64,000 bases of DNA from Trichostrongylus colubriformis (GCA_963978905.1 OZ022258.1:30384716-30448715); one strand, 5' to 3'; numbered from the stretch's first letter, positions 9,277-18,117 are shown. Notes: generated by a model not told the origin, from the sequence alone. Numbers and translations are program-made.

Positions 9277-9359
9277 CTGTCGATAGCTCAGTTGGTAGAG
9301 GGGAGGACTCTAGAGTGGCAGCTATCCTTAGGTCGCTGGTTCGAATCCGGCTCGACGGA
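9277..9359 (+). tRNA. tRNA-Tyr-like, anticodon CTA
   Basis: Class X with intact 3' half and B box. Confidence 0.6.
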
Positions 9360-9406
9360 TTGTTTTTGCAAATTTGTGACAATTCACATTTCTGTTGGTG
9401 AAGGGG

Positions 9407-9489
9407 CTGTCGATAGCTCAGTTGGTAGAGCGGAGGACTGTAGAGTGGCAGCTATCCTTAGGTCGCTGGTTCGAATCCGGCTCGACGGA
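9407..9489 (+). tRNA. tRNA-Tyr(GTA), class S
   Basis: Consensus class S body. Confidence 0.85.
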
Positions 9490-9557
9490 TTGTTTTTGCA
9501 AATTTGTGACAATTCACATTTCTGTTATTGAAGTGGCTGCGGGTGTTACCAGATGTT

Positions 9558-9640
9558 CCGTCGATAGCTCAGTTGGTAGAGCGGAGGACTGTAGAGTGGC
9601 AGCTATCCTTAGGTCGCTGGTTCGAATCCGGCTCGACGGA
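9558..9640 (+). tRNA. tRNA-Tyr(GTA), class L
   Basis: Consensus body. Confidence 0.9.
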
Positions 9641-9687
9641 TTGTTTTTGCAAATTTGTGACAATTCACATTTCTGTTGGTGAAGGGG

Positions 9688-9770
9688 CTGTCGATAGCTC
9701 AGTTGGTAGAGCGGAGGACTGTAGAGTGGCAGCTATCCTTAGGTCGCTGGTTCGAATCCGGCTCGACGAA
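9688..9770 (+). tRNA. tRNA-Tyr(GTA), class S
   Basis: A72 mismatch to C1. Confidence 0.7.
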
Positions 9771-9838
9771 TTGTTTTTGCAAATTTGTGACAATTCACAT
9801 TTCTGTTATTGAAGTGGCTGCGGGTGTTACCAGATGTT

Positions 9839-9921
9839 CCGTCGATAGCTCAGTTGGTAGAGCGGAGGACTGTAGAGTGGCAGCTATCCTTAGGTCGCTG
9901 GTTCGAATCCGGCTCGACGGA
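9839..9921 (+). tRNA. tRNA-Tyr(GTA), class L
   Basis: Consensus body; T4 terminator. Confidence 0.9.
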
Positions 9922-9968
9922 TTGCTTTTGCAAATATGTGACAGTTCACATTTCTGTTGGTGAAGTGG

Positions 9969-10051
9969 CTGTCGATAGCTCAGTTGGTAGAGGGGAGGAC
10001 TCTAGAGTGGCAGCTATCCTTAGGTCGCTGGTTCGAATCCGGCTCGACGGA
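9969..10051 (+). tRNA. tRNA-Tyr-like, anticodon CTA
   Basis: Class X with intact 3' half and B box. Confidence 0.6.
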
Positions 10052-10098
10052 TTGTTTTTGCAAATTTGTGACAATTCACATTTCTGTTGGTGAAGGGG

Positions 10099-10181
10099 CT
10101 GTCGATAGCTCAGTTGGTAGAGCGGAGGACTGTAGAGTGGCAGCTATCCTTAGGTCGCTGGTTCGAATCCGGCTCGACGGA
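10099..10181 (+). tRNA. tRNA-Tyr(GTA), class S
   Basis: Consensus class S body. Confidence 0.85.
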
Positions 10182-10249
10182 TTGTTTTTGCAAATTTGTG
10201 ACAATTCACATTTCTGTTATTGAAGTGGCTGCGGGTGTTACCAGATGTT

Positions 10250-10332
10250 CCGTCGATAGCTCAGTTGGTAGAGCGGAGGACTGTAGAGTGGCAGCTATCC
10301 TTAGGTCGCTGGTTCGAATCCGGCTCGACGGA
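10250..10332 (+). tRNA. tRNA-Tyr(GTA), class L
   Basis: Consensus body. Confidence 0.9.
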
Positions 10333-10379
10333 TTGTTTTTGCAAATTTGTGACAATTCACATTTCTGTTGGTGAAGGGG

Positions 10380-10462
10380 CTGTCGATAGCTCAGTTGGTA
10401 GAGCGGAGGACTGTAGAGTGGCAGCTATCCTTAGGTCGCTGGTTCGAATCCGGCTCGACGAA
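10380..10462 (+). tRNA. tRNA-Tyr(GTA), class S
   Basis: A72 mismatch to C1. Confidence 0.7.
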
Positions 10463-10530
10463 TTGTTTTTGCAAATTTGTGACAATTCACATTTCTGTTA
10501 TTGAAGTGGCTGCGGGTGTTACCAGATGTT

Positions 10531-10613
10531 CCGTCGATAGCTCAGTTGGTAGAGCGGAGGACTGTAGAGTGGCAGCTATCCTTAGGTCGCTGGTTCGAAT
10601 CCGGCTCGACGGA
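10531..10613 (+). tRNA. tRNA-Tyr(GTA), class L
   Basis: Consensus body. Confidence 0.9.
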
Positions 10614-10681
10614 TTGTTTTTGCAAATTTGTGACAATTCACATTTCTGTTGGTGAAGTGGCTGCGGGTGTTACCAGATGTT

Positions 10682-10764
10682 CCGTCGATAGCTCAGTTGG
10701 TAGAGCGGAGGACTGTAGAGTGGCAGCTATCCTTAGGTCGCTGGTTCGAATCCGGCTCGACGGA
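10682..10764 (+). tRNA. tRNA-Tyr(GTA), class L
   Basis: Consensus body; the long spacer before it begins like a short one (GTTGGTG), a spacer recombinant. Confidence 0.9.
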
Positions 10765-10832
10765 TTGTTTTTGCAAATATGTGACAATTCACATTTCTGT
10801 TATTGAAGTGGCTGCGGGTGTTACCAGATGTT

Positions 10833-10915
10833 CCGTCGATAGCTCAGTTGGTAGAGCGGAGGACTGTAGAGTGGCAGCTATCCTTAGGTCGCTGGTTCGA
10901 ATCCGGCTCGACGGA
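10833..10915 (+). tRNA. tRNA-Tyr(GTA), class L
   Basis: Consensus body. Confidence 0.9.
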
Positions 10916-10962
10916 TTGTTTTTGCAAATTTGTGACAATTCACATTTCTGTTGGTGAAGTGG

Positions 10963-11045
10963 CTGTCGATAGCTGAGTTGGTAGAGGGGAGGACTCTAGA
11001 GTATCAGCTATCCCTCGGTCGCTGGTTTGAATCCGGCTCGACGGA
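10963..11045 (+). pseudogene. tRNA-Tyr-derived, CTA, decayed 3' half
   Basis: Class X with G13, TCCCT stem, T56. Confidence 0.5.
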
Positions 11046-11092
11046 TTGTTTTTGCAAATTTGTGACAATTCACATTTCTGTTGGTGAAGGGG

Positions 11093-11175
11093 CTGTCGAT
11101 AGCTCAGTTGGTAGAGCGGAGGACTGTAGAGTGGCAGCTATCCTTAGGTCGCTGGTTCGAATCCGGCTCGACGGA
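11093..11175 (+). tRNA. tRNA-Tyr(GTA), class S
   Basis: Consensus class S body. Confidence 0.85.
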
Positions 11176-11243
11176 TTGTTTTTGCAAATTTGTGACAATT
11201 CACATTTCTGTTATTGAAGTGGCTGCGGGTGTTACCAGATGTT

Positions 11244-11326
11244 CCGTCGATAGCTCAGTTGGTAGAGCGGAGGACTGTAGAGTGGCAGCTATCCTTAGGT
11301 CGCTGGTTCGAATCCGGCTCGACGGA
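11244..11326 (+). tRNA. tRNA-Tyr(GTA), class L
   Basis: Consensus body. Confidence 0.9.
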
Positions 11327-11373
11327 TTGTTTTTGCAAATTTGTGACAATTCACATTTCTGTTGGTGAAGGGG

Positions 11374-11456
11374 CTGTCGATAGCTCAGTTGGTAGAGCGG
11401 AGGACTGTAGAGTGGCAGCTATCCTTAGGTCGCTGGTTCGAATCCGGCTCGACGAA
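11374..11456 (+). tRNA. tRNA-Tyr(GTA), class S
   Basis: A72 mismatch to C1. Confidence 0.7.
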
Positions 11457-11524
11457 TTGTTTTTGCAAATTTGTGACAATTCACATTTCTGTTATTGAAG
11501 TGGCTGCGGGTGTTACCAGATGTT

Positions 11525-11607
11525 CCGTCGATAGCTCAGTTGGTAGAGCGGAGGACTGTAGAGTGGCAGCTATCCTTAGGTCGCTGGTTCGAATCCGGCT
11601 CGACGGA
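11525..11607 (+). tRNA. tRNA-Tyr(GTA), class L
   Basis: Consensus body; partner of 2,554. Confidence 0.9.
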
Positions 11608-11675
11608 TTGTTTTTGCAAATTTGTGACAATTCACATTTCTGTTATTGAAGTGGCTGCGGGTGTTACCAGATGTT

Positions 11676-11758
11676 CCGTCGATAGCTCAGTTGGTAGAGC
11701 GGAGGACTGTAGAGTGGCAGCTATCCTTAGGTCGCTGGTTCGAATCCGGCTCGACGGA
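11676..11758 (+). tRNA. tRNA-Tyr(GTA), class L
   Basis: Consensus body. Confidence 0.9.
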
Positions 11759-11826
11759 TTGTTTTTGCAAATATGTGACAATTCACATTTCTGTTATTGA
11801 AGTGGCTGCGGGTGTTACCAGATGTT

Positions 11827-11909
11827 CCGTCGATAGCTCAGTTGGTAGAGCGGAGGACTGTAGAGTGGCAGCTATCCTTAGGTCGCTGGTTCGAATCCGG
11901 CTCGACGAA
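11827..11909 (+). tRNA. tRNA-Tyr(GTA), class L
   Basis: A72; partner of 2,856. Confidence 0.75.
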
Positions 11910-11977
11910 TTGTTTTTGCAAATTTGTGACAATTCACATTTCTGTTATTGAAGTGGCTGCGGGTGTTACCAGATGTT

Positions 11978-12060
11978 CCGTCGATAGCTCAGTTGGTAGA
12001 GCGGAGGACTGTAGAGTGGCAGCTATCCTTAGGTCGCTGGTTCGAATCCGGCTCGACGGA
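11978..12060 (+). tRNA. tRNA-Tyr(GTA), class L
   Basis: Consensus body; T4 terminator. Confidence 0.9.
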
Positions 12061-12107
12061 TTGCTTTTGCAAATATGTGACAGTTCACATTTCTGTTGGT
12101 GAAGTGG

Positions 12108-12190
12108 CTGTCGATAGCTCAGTTGGTAGAGGGGAGGACTCTAGAGTATCAGCTATCCCTCGGTCGCTGGTTTGAATCCGGCTCGACGGA
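12108..12190 (+). pseudogene. tRNA-Tyr-derived, CTA, decayed 3' half
   Basis: Class X; intron with TATC, TCCCT stem, T56. Confidence 0.5.
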
Positions 12191-12237
12191 TTGTTTTTGC
12201 AAATTTGTGACAATTCACATTTCTGTTGGTGAAGGGG

Positions 12238-12320
12238 CTGTCGATAGCTCAGTTGGTAGAGCGGAGGACTGTAGAGTGGCAGCTATCCTTAGGTCGCTGG
12301 TTCGAATCCGGCTCGACGGA
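12238..12320 (+). tRNA. tRNA-Tyr(GTA), class S
   Basis: Consensus class S body. Confidence 0.85.
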
Positions 12321-12388
12321 TTGTTTTTGCAAATTTGTGACAATTCACATTTCTGTTATTGAAGTGGCTGCGGGTGTTACCAGATGTT

Positions 12389-12471
12389 CCGTCGATAGCT
12401 CAGTTGGTAGAGCGGAGGACTGTAGAGTGGCAGCTATCCTTAGGTCGCTGGTTCGAATCCGGCTCGACGGA
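12389..12471 (+). tRNA. tRNA-Tyr(GTA), class L
   Basis: Consensus body; T4 terminator. Confidence 0.9.
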
Positions 12472-12518
12472 TTGCTTTTGCAAATATGTGACAGTTCACA
12501 TTTCTGTTGGTGAAGTGG

Positions 12519-12601
12519 CTGTCGATAGCTCAGTTGGTAGAGGGGAGGACTCTAGAGTATCAGCTATCCCTCGGTCGCTGGTTTGAATCCGGCTCGACGG
12601 A
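12519..12601 (+). pseudogene. tRNA-Tyr-derived, CTA, decayed 3' half
   Basis: Class X; intron with TATC, TCCCT stem, T56. Confidence 0.5.
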
Positions 12602-12648
12602 TTGTTTTTGCAAATTTGTGACAATTCACATTTCTGTTGGTGAAGGGG

Positions 12649-12731
12649 CTGTCGATAGCTCAGTTGGTAGAGCGGAGGACTGTAGAGTGGCAGCTATCCT
12701 TAGGTCGCTGGTTCGAATCCGGCTCGACGGA
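12649..12731 (+). tRNA. tRNA-Tyr(GTA), class S
   Basis: Consensus class S body. Confidence 0.85.
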
Positions 12732-12799
12732 TTGTTTTTGCAAATTTGTGACAATTCACATTTCTGTTATTGAAGTGGCTGCGGGTGTTACCAGATGTT

Positions 12800-12882
12800 C
12801 CGTCGATAGCTCAGTTGGTAGAGCGGAGGACTGTAGAGTGGCAGCTATCCTTAGGTCGCTGGTTCGAATCCGGCTCGACGGA
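12800..12882 (+). tRNA. tRNA-Tyr(GTA), class L
   Basis: Consensus body; T4 terminator. Confidence 0.9.
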
Positions 12883-12929
12883 TTGCTTTTGCAAATATGT
12901 GACAATTCACATTTCTGTTGGTGAAGTGG

Positions 12930-13012
12930 CTGTCGATAGCTCAGTTGGTAGAGCGGAGGACTGTAGAGTGGCAGCTATCCTTAGGTCGCTGGTTCGAATC
13001 CGGCTCGACGGA
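12930..13012 (+). tRNA. tRNA-Tyr(GTA), class S
   Basis: GTA copy in the GAAGTGG context; partner of 3,959. Confidence 0.85.
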
Positions 13013-13080
13013 TTGTTTTTGCAAATTTGTGACAATTCACATTTCTGTTATTGAAGTGGCTGCGGGTGTTACCAGATGTT

Positions 13081-13163
13081 CCGTCGATAGCTCAGTTGGT
13101 AGAGCGGAGGACTGTAGAGTGGCAGCTATCCTTAGGTCGCTGGTTCGAATCCGGCTCGACGGA
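13081..13163 (+). tRNA. tRNA-Tyr(GTA), class L
   Basis: Consensus body; T4 terminator. Confidence 0.9.
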
Positions 13164-13210
13164 TTGCTTTTGCAAATATGTGACAGTTCACATTTCTGTT
13201 GGTGAAGTGG

Positions 13211-13293
13211 CTGTCGATAGCTCAGTTGGTAGAGGGGAGGACTCTAGAGTGGCAGCTATCCTTAGGTCGCTGGTTCGAATCCGGCTCGACGGA
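13211..13293 (+). tRNA. tRNA-Tyr-like, anticodon CTA
   Basis: Class X with intact 3' half and B box. Confidence 0.6.
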
Positions 13294-13340
13294 TTGTTTT
13301 TGCAAATTTGTGACAATTCACATTTCTGTTGGTGAAGGGG

Positions 13341-13423
13341 CTGTCGATAGCTCAGTTGGTAGAGCGGAGGACTGTAGAGTGGCAGCTATCCTTAGGTCGC
13401 TGGTTCGAATCCGGCTCGACGGA
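13341..13423 (+). tRNA. tRNA-Tyr(GTA), class S
   Basis: Consensus class S body. Confidence 0.85.
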
Positions 13424-13491
13424 TTGTTTTTGCAAATTTGTGACAATTCACATTTCTGTTATTGAAGTGGCTGCGGGTGTTACCAGATGTT

Positions 13492-13574
13492 CCGTCGATA
13501 GCTCAGTTGGTAGAGCGGAGGACTGTAGAGTGGCAGCTATCCTTAGGTCGCTGGTTCGAATCCGGCTCGACGGA
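13492..13574 (+). tRNA. tRNA-Tyr(GTA), class L
   Basis: Consensus body. Confidence 0.9.
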
Positions 13575-13621
13575 TTGTTTTTGCAAATTTGTGACAATTC
13601 ACATTTCTGTTGGTGAAGGGG

Positions 13622-13704
13622 CTGTCGATAGCTCAGTTGGTAGAGCGGAGGACTGTAGAGTGGCAGCTATCCTTAGGTCGCTGGTTCGAATCCGGCTCGA
13701 CGAA
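13622..13704 (+). tRNA. tRNA-Tyr(GTA), class S
   Basis: A72 mismatch to C1. Confidence 0.7.
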
Positions 13705-13772
13705 TTGTTTTTGCAAATTTGTGACAATTCACATTTCTGTTATTGAAGTGGCTGCGGGTGTTACCAGATGTT

Positions 13773-13855
13773 CCGTCGATAGCTCAGTTGGTAGAGCGGA
13801 GGACCGTAGAGTGGCAGCTATCCTTAGGTCGCTGGTTCGAATCCGGCTCGACGGA
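13773..13855 (+). tRNA. tRNA-Tyr(GTA), class L, U33C
   Basis: Same U33 to C change as 4,802; T4 terminator. Confidence 0.7.
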
Positions 13856-13902
13856 TTGCTTTTGCAAATATGTGACAGTTCACATTTCTGTTGGTGAAGT
13901 GG

Positions 13903-13985
13903 CTGTCGATAGCTCAGTTGGTAGAGGGGAGGACTCTAGAGTGGCAGCTATCCTTAGGTCGCTGGTTCGAATCCGGCTCGACGGA
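13903..13985 (+). tRNA. tRNA-Tyr-like, anticodon CTA
   Basis: Class X with intact 3' half and B box. Confidence 0.6.
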
Positions 13986-14032
13986 TTGTTTTTGCAAATT
14001 TGTGACAATTCACATTTCTGTTGGTGAAGGGG

Positions 14033-14115
14033 CTGTCGATAGCTCAGTTGGTAGAGCGGAGGACTGTAGAGTGGCAGCTATCCTTAGGTCGCTGGTTCGA
14101 ATCCGGCTCGACGGA
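14033..14115 (+). tRNA. tRNA-Tyr(GTA), class S
   Basis: Consensus class S body. Confidence 0.85.
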
Positions 14116-14183
14116 TTGTTTTTGCAAATTTGTGACAATTCACATTTCTGTTATTGAAGTGGCTGCGGGTGTTACCAGATGTT

Positions 14184-14266
14184 CCGTCGATAGCTCAGTT
14201 GGTAGAGCGGAGGACTGTAGAGTGGCAGCTATCCTTAGGTCGCTGGTTCGAATCCGGCTCGACGGA
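14184..14266 (+). tRNA. tRNA-Tyr(GTA), class L
   Basis: Consensus body. Confidence 0.9.
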
Positions 14267-14313
14267 TTGTTTTTGCAAATTTGTGACAATTCACATTTCT
14301 GTTGGTGAAGGGG

Positions 14314-14396
14314 CTGTCGATAGCTCAGTTGGTAGAGCGGAGGACTGTAGAGTGGCAGCTATCCTTAGGTCGCTGGTTCGAATCCGGCTCGACGAA
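14314..14396 (+). tRNA. tRNA-Tyr(GTA), class S
   Basis: A72 mismatch to C1. Confidence 0.7.
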
Positions 14397-14464
14397 TTGT
14401 TTTTGCAAATTTGTGACAATTCACATTTCTGTTATTGAAGTGGCTGCGGGTGTTACCAGATGTT

Positions 14465-14547
14465 CCGTCGATAGCTCAGTTGGTAGAGCGGAGGACTGTA
14501 GAGTGGCAGCTATCCTTAGGTCGCTGGTTCGAATCCGGCTCGACGGA
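14465..14547 (+). tRNA. tRNA-Tyr(GTA), class L
   Basis: Consensus body. Confidence 0.9.
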
Positions 14548-14615
14548 TTGTTTTTGCAAATTTGTGACAATTCACATTTCTGTTATTGAAGTGGCTGCGG
14601 GTGTTACCAGATGTT

Positions 14616-14698
14616 CCGTCGATAGCTCAGTTGGTAGAGCGGAGGACTGTAGAGTGGCAGCTATCCTTAGGTCGCTGGTTCGAATCCGGCTCGACGGA
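14616..14698 (+). tRNA. tRNA-Tyr(GTA), class L
   Basis: Consensus body. Confidence 0.9.
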
Positions 14699-14766
14699 TT
14701 GTTTTTGCAAATATGTGACAATTCACATTTCTGTTATTGAAGTGGCTGCGGGTGTTACCAGATGTT

Positions 14767-14849
14767 CCGTCGATAGCTCAGTTGGTAGAGCGGAGGACTG
14801 TAGAGTGGCAGCTATCCTTAGGTCGCTGGTTCGAATCCGGCTCGACGGA
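14767..14849 (+). tRNA. tRNA-Tyr(GTA), class L
   Basis: Consensus body. Confidence 0.9.
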
Positions 14850-14896
14850 TTGTTTTTGCAAATTTGTGACAATTCACATTTCTGTTGGTGAAGTGG

Positions 14897-14979
14897 CTGT
14901 CGATAGCTGAGTTGGTAGAGGGGAGGACTCTAGAGTATCAGCTATCCCTCGGTCGCTGGTTTGAATCCGGCTCGACGGA
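14897..14979 (+). pseudogene. tRNA-Tyr-derived, CTA, decayed 3' half
   Basis: Class X with G13, TCCCT stem, T56. Confidence 0.5.
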
Positions 14980-15026
14980 TTGTTTTTGCAAATTTGTGAC
15001 AATTCACATTTCTGTTGGTGAAGGGG

Positions 15027-15109
15027 CTGTCGATAGCTCAGTTGGTAGAGCGGAGGACTGTAGAGTGGCAGCTATCCTTAGGTCGCTGGTTCGAATCCGG
15101 CTCGACGGA
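15027..15109 (+). tRNA. tRNA-Tyr(GTA), class S
   Basis: Consensus class S body. Confidence 0.85.
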
Positions 15110-15177
15110 TTGTTTTTGCAAATTTGTGACAATTCACATTTCTGTTATTGAAGTGGCTGCGGGTGTTACCAGATGTT

Positions 15178-15260
15178 CCCTCGATAGCTCAGTTGGTAGA
15201 GCGGAGGACTGTAGAGTGGCAGCTATCCTTAGGTCGCTGGTTCGAATCCGGCTCGACGGA
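15178..15260 (+). tRNA. tRNA-Tyr(GTA), class L, G3C
   Basis: Same C3-C70 mismatch as 6,207. Confidence 0.7.
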
Positions 15261-15307
15261 TTGTTTTTGCAAATTTGTGACAATTCACATTTCTGTTGGT
15301 GAAGGGG

Positions 15308-15390
15308 CTGTCGATAGCTCAGTTGGTAGAGCGGAGGACTGTAGAGTGGCAGCTATCCTTAGGTCGCTGGTTCGAATCCGGCTCGACGAA
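15308..15390 (+). tRNA. tRNA-Tyr(GTA), class S
   Basis: A72 mismatch to C1. Confidence 0.7.
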
Positions 15391-15458
15391 TTGTTTTTGC
15401 AAATTTGTGACAATTCACATTTCTGTTATTGAAGTGGCTGCGGGTGTTACCAGATGTT

Positions 15459-15541
15459 CCGTCGATAGCTCAGTTGGTAGAGCGGAGGACTGTAGAGTGG
15501 CAGCTATCCTTAGGTCGCTGGTTCGAATCCGGCTCGACGGA
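15459..15541 (+). tRNA. tRNA-Tyr(GTA), class L
   Basis: Consensus body. Confidence 0.9.
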
Positions 15542-15609
15542 TTGTTTTTGCAAATTTGTGACAATTCACATTTCTGTTATTGAAGTGGCTGCGGGTGTTA
15601 CCAGATGTT

Positions 15610-15692
15610 CCGTCGATAGCTCAGTTGGTAGAGCGGAGGACTGTAGAGTGGCAGCTATCCTTAGGTCGCTGGTTCGAATCCGGCTCGACGGA
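15610..15692 (+). tRNA. tRNA-Tyr(GTA), class L
   Basis: Consensus body. Confidence 0.9.
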
Positions 15693-15760
15693 TTGTTTTT
15701 GCAAATATGTGACAATTCACATTTCTGTTATTGAAGTGGCTGCGGGTGTTACCAGATGTT

Positions 15761-15843
15761 CCGTCGATAGCTCAGTTGGTAGAGCGGAGGACTGTAGAGT
15801 GGCAGCTATCCTTAGGTCGCTGGTTCGAATCCGGCTCGACGGA
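15761..15843 (+). tRNA. tRNA-Tyr(GTA), class L
   Basis: Consensus body, unlike its partner 6,790. Confidence 0.9.
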
Positions 15844-15890
15844 TTGTTTTTGCAAATTTGTGACAATTCACATTTCTGTTGGTGAAGTGG

Positions 15891-15973
15891 CTGTCGATAG
15901 CTGAGTTGGTAGAGGGGAGGACTCTAGAGTATCAGCTATCCCTCGGTCGCTGGTTTGAATCCGGCTCGACGGA
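15891..15973 (+). pseudogene. tRNA-Tyr-derived, CTA, decayed 3' half
   Basis: Class X with G13, TCCCT stem, T56. Confidence 0.5.
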
Positions 15974-16020
15974 TTGTTTTTGCAAATTTGTGACAATTCA
16001 CATTTCTGTTGGTGAAGGGG

Positions 16021-16103
16021 CTGTCGATAGCTCAGTTGGTAGAGCGGAGGACTGTAGAGTGGCAGCTATCCTTAGGTCGCTGGTTCGAATCCGGCTCGAC
16101 GGA
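16021..16103 (+). tRNA. tRNA-Tyr(GTA), class S
   Basis: Consensus class S body. Confidence 0.85.
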
Positions 16104-16171
16104 TTGTTTTTGCAAATTTGTGACAATTCACATTTCTGTTATTGAAGTGGCTGCGGGTGTTACCAGATGTT

Positions 16172-16254
16172 CCGTCGATAGCTCAGTTGGTAGAGCGGAG
16201 GACTGTAGAGTGGCAGCTATCCTTAGGTCGCTGGTTCGAATCCGGCTCGACGGA
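16172..16254 (+). tRNA. tRNA-Tyr(GTA), class L
   Basis: Consensus body; T4 terminator. Confidence 0.9.
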
Positions 16255-16301
16255 TTGCTTTTGCAAATATGTGACAGTTCACATTTCTGTTGGTGAAGTG
16301 G

Positions 16302-16384
16302 CTGTCGATAGCTCAGTTGGTAGAGGGGAGGACTCTAGAGTGGCAGCTATCCTTAGGTCGCTGGTTCGAATCCGGCTCGACGGA
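16302..16384 (+). tRNA. tRNA-Tyr-like, anticodon CTA
   Basis: Class X with intact 3' half and B box. Confidence 0.6.
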
Positions 16385-16431
16385 TTGTTTTTGCAAATTT
16401 GTGACAATTCACATTTCTGTTGGTGAAGGGG

Positions 16432-16514
16432 CTGTCGATAGCTCAGTTGGTAGAGCGGAGGACTGTAGAGTGGCAGCTATCCTTAGGTCGCTGGTTCGAA
16501 TCCGGCTCGACGGA
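16432..16514 (+). tRNA. tRNA-Tyr(GTA), class S
   Basis: Consensus class S body. Confidence 0.85.
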
Positions 16515-16582
16515 TTGTTTTTGCAAATTTGTGACAATTCACATTTCTGTTATTGAAGTGGCTGCGGGTGTTACCAGATGTT

Positions 16583-16665
16583 CCGTCGATAGCTCAGTTG
16601 GTAGAGCGGAGGACTGTAGAGTGGCAGCTATCCTTAGGTCGCTGGTTCGAATCCGGCTCGACGGA
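16583..16665 (+). tRNA. tRNA-Tyr(GTA), class L
   Basis: Consensus T stem, unlike partner 7,612; T4 terminator. Confidence 0.9.
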
Positions 16666-16712
16666 TTGCTTTTGCAAATATGTGACAGTTCACATTTCTG
16701 TTGGTGAAGTGG

Positions 16713-16795
16713 CGGTCGATAGCTCAGTTGGTAGAGGGGAGGACTCTAGAGTGGCAGCTATCCTTAGGTCGCTGGTTCGAATCCGGCTCGACGGA
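16713..16795 (+). tRNA. tRNA-Tyr-like, anticodon CTA
   Basis: Class X with intact 3' half; G2 as in 7,742. Confidence 0.5.
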
Positions 16796-16842
16796 TTGTT
16801 TTTGCAAATTTGTGACAATTCACATTTCTGTTGGTGAAGGGG

Positions 16843-16925
16843 CTGTCGATAGCTCAGTTGGTAGAGCGGAGGACTGTAGAGTGGCAGCTATCCTTAGGTC
16901 GCTGGTTCGAATCCGGCTCGACGGA
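16843..16925 (+). tRNA. tRNA-Tyr(GTA), class S
   Basis: Consensus class S body. Confidence 0.85.
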
Positions 16926-16993
16926 TTGTTTTTGCAAATTTGTGACAATTCACATTCCTGTTATTGAAGTGGCTGCGGGTGTTACCAGATGTT

Positions 16994-17076
16994 CCGTCGA
17001 TAGCTCAGTTGGTAGAGCGGAGGACTGTAGAGTGGCAGCTATCCTTAGGTCGCTGGTTCGAATCCGGCTCGACGGA
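16994..17076 (+). tRNA. tRNA-Tyr(GTA), class L
   Basis: Consensus body; CATTCC spacer variant. Confidence 0.9.
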
Positions 17077-17144
17077 TTGTTTTTGCAAATTTGTGACAAT
17101 TCACATTTCTGTTATTGAAGTGGCTGCGGGTGTTACCAGATGTT

Positions 17145-17227
17145 CCGTCGATAGCTCAGTTGGTAGAGCGGAGGACTGTAGAGTGGCAGCTATCCTTAGG
17201 TCGCTGGTTCGAATCCGGCTCGACGGA
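17145..17227 (+). tRNA. tRNA-Tyr(GTA), class L
   Basis: Consensus body. Confidence 0.9.
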
Positions 17228-17274
17228 TTGTTTTTGCAAATTTGTGACAATTCACATTTCTGTTGGTGAAGTGG

Positions 17275-17357
17275 CTGTCGATAGCTGAGTTGGTAGAGGG
17301 GAGGACTCTAGAGTGGCAGCTATCCCTCGGTCGCTGGTTTGAATCCGGCTCGACGGA
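17275..17357 (+). pseudogene. tRNA-Tyr-derived, CTA, decayed 3' half
   Basis: Class X with G13; GGC intron, TCCCT stem, T56. Confidence 0.5.
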
Positions 17358-17404
17358 TTGTTTTTGCAAATTTGTGACAATTCACATTTCTGTTGGTGAA
17401 GGGG

Positions 17405-17487
17405 CTGTCGATAGCTCAGTTGGTAGAGCGGAGGACTGTAGAGTGGCAGCTATCCTTAGGTCGCTGGTTCGAATCCGGCTCGACGGA
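17405..17487 (+). tRNA. tRNA-Tyr(GTA), class S
   Basis: Consensus class S body. Confidence 0.85.
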
Positions 17488-17555
17488 TTGTTTTTGCAAA
17501 TTTGTGACAATTCACTTTTCTGTTATTGAAGTGGCTGCGGGTGTTACCAGATGTT

Positions 17556-17638
17556 CCGTCGATAGCTCAGTTGGTAGAGCGGAGGACTGTAGAGTGGCAG
17601 CTATCCTTAGGTCGCTGGTTCGAATCCGGCTCGACGGA
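17556..17638 (+). tRNA. tRNA-Tyr(GTA), class L
   Basis: Consensus body; CACTTT spacer variant. Confidence 0.9.
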
Positions 17639-17706
17639 TTGTTTTTGCAAATTTGTGACAATTCACATTTCTGTTATTGAAGTGGCTGCGGGTGTTACCA
17701 GATGTT

Positions 17707-17789
17707 CCGTCGATAGCTCAGTTGGTAGAGCGGAGGACTGTAGAGTGGCAGCTATCCTTAGGTCGCTGATTCGAATCCGGCTCGACGGA
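17707..17789 (+). tRNA. tRNA-Tyr(GTA), class L, G53A
   Basis: B box begins GATTCG instead of GGTTCG, hitting an invariant B-box base. Confidence 0.65.
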
Positions 17790-17857
17790 TTGTTTTTGCA
17801 AATTTGTGACAATTCACATTTCTGTTATTGAAGTGGCTGCGGGTGTTACCAGATGTT

Positions 17858-17940
17858 CCGTCGATAGCTCAGTTGGTAGAGCGGAGGACTGTAGAGTGGC
17901 AGCTATCCTTAGGTCGCTGGTTCGAATCCGGCTCGACGGA
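17858..17940 (+). tRNA. tRNA-Tyr(GTA), class L
   Basis: Consensus body. Confidence 0.9.
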
Positions 17941-17987
17941 TTGTTTTTGCAAATTTGTGACAATTCACATTTCTGTTGGTGAAGTGG

Positions 17988-18070
17988 CTGTCGATAGCTC
18001 AGTTGGTAGAGGGGAGGACTCTAGAGTGGCAGCTATCCCTCGGTCGCTGGTTTGAATCCGGCTCGACGGA
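17988..18070 (+). pseudogene. tRNA-Tyr-derived, CTA, decayed 3' half
   Basis: Class X with normal C13 and GGC intron, but TCCCT stem and T56. Confidence 0.5.
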
Positions 18071-18117
18071 TTGTTTTTGCAAATTTGTGACAATTCACAT
18101 TTCTGTTGGTGAAGGGG

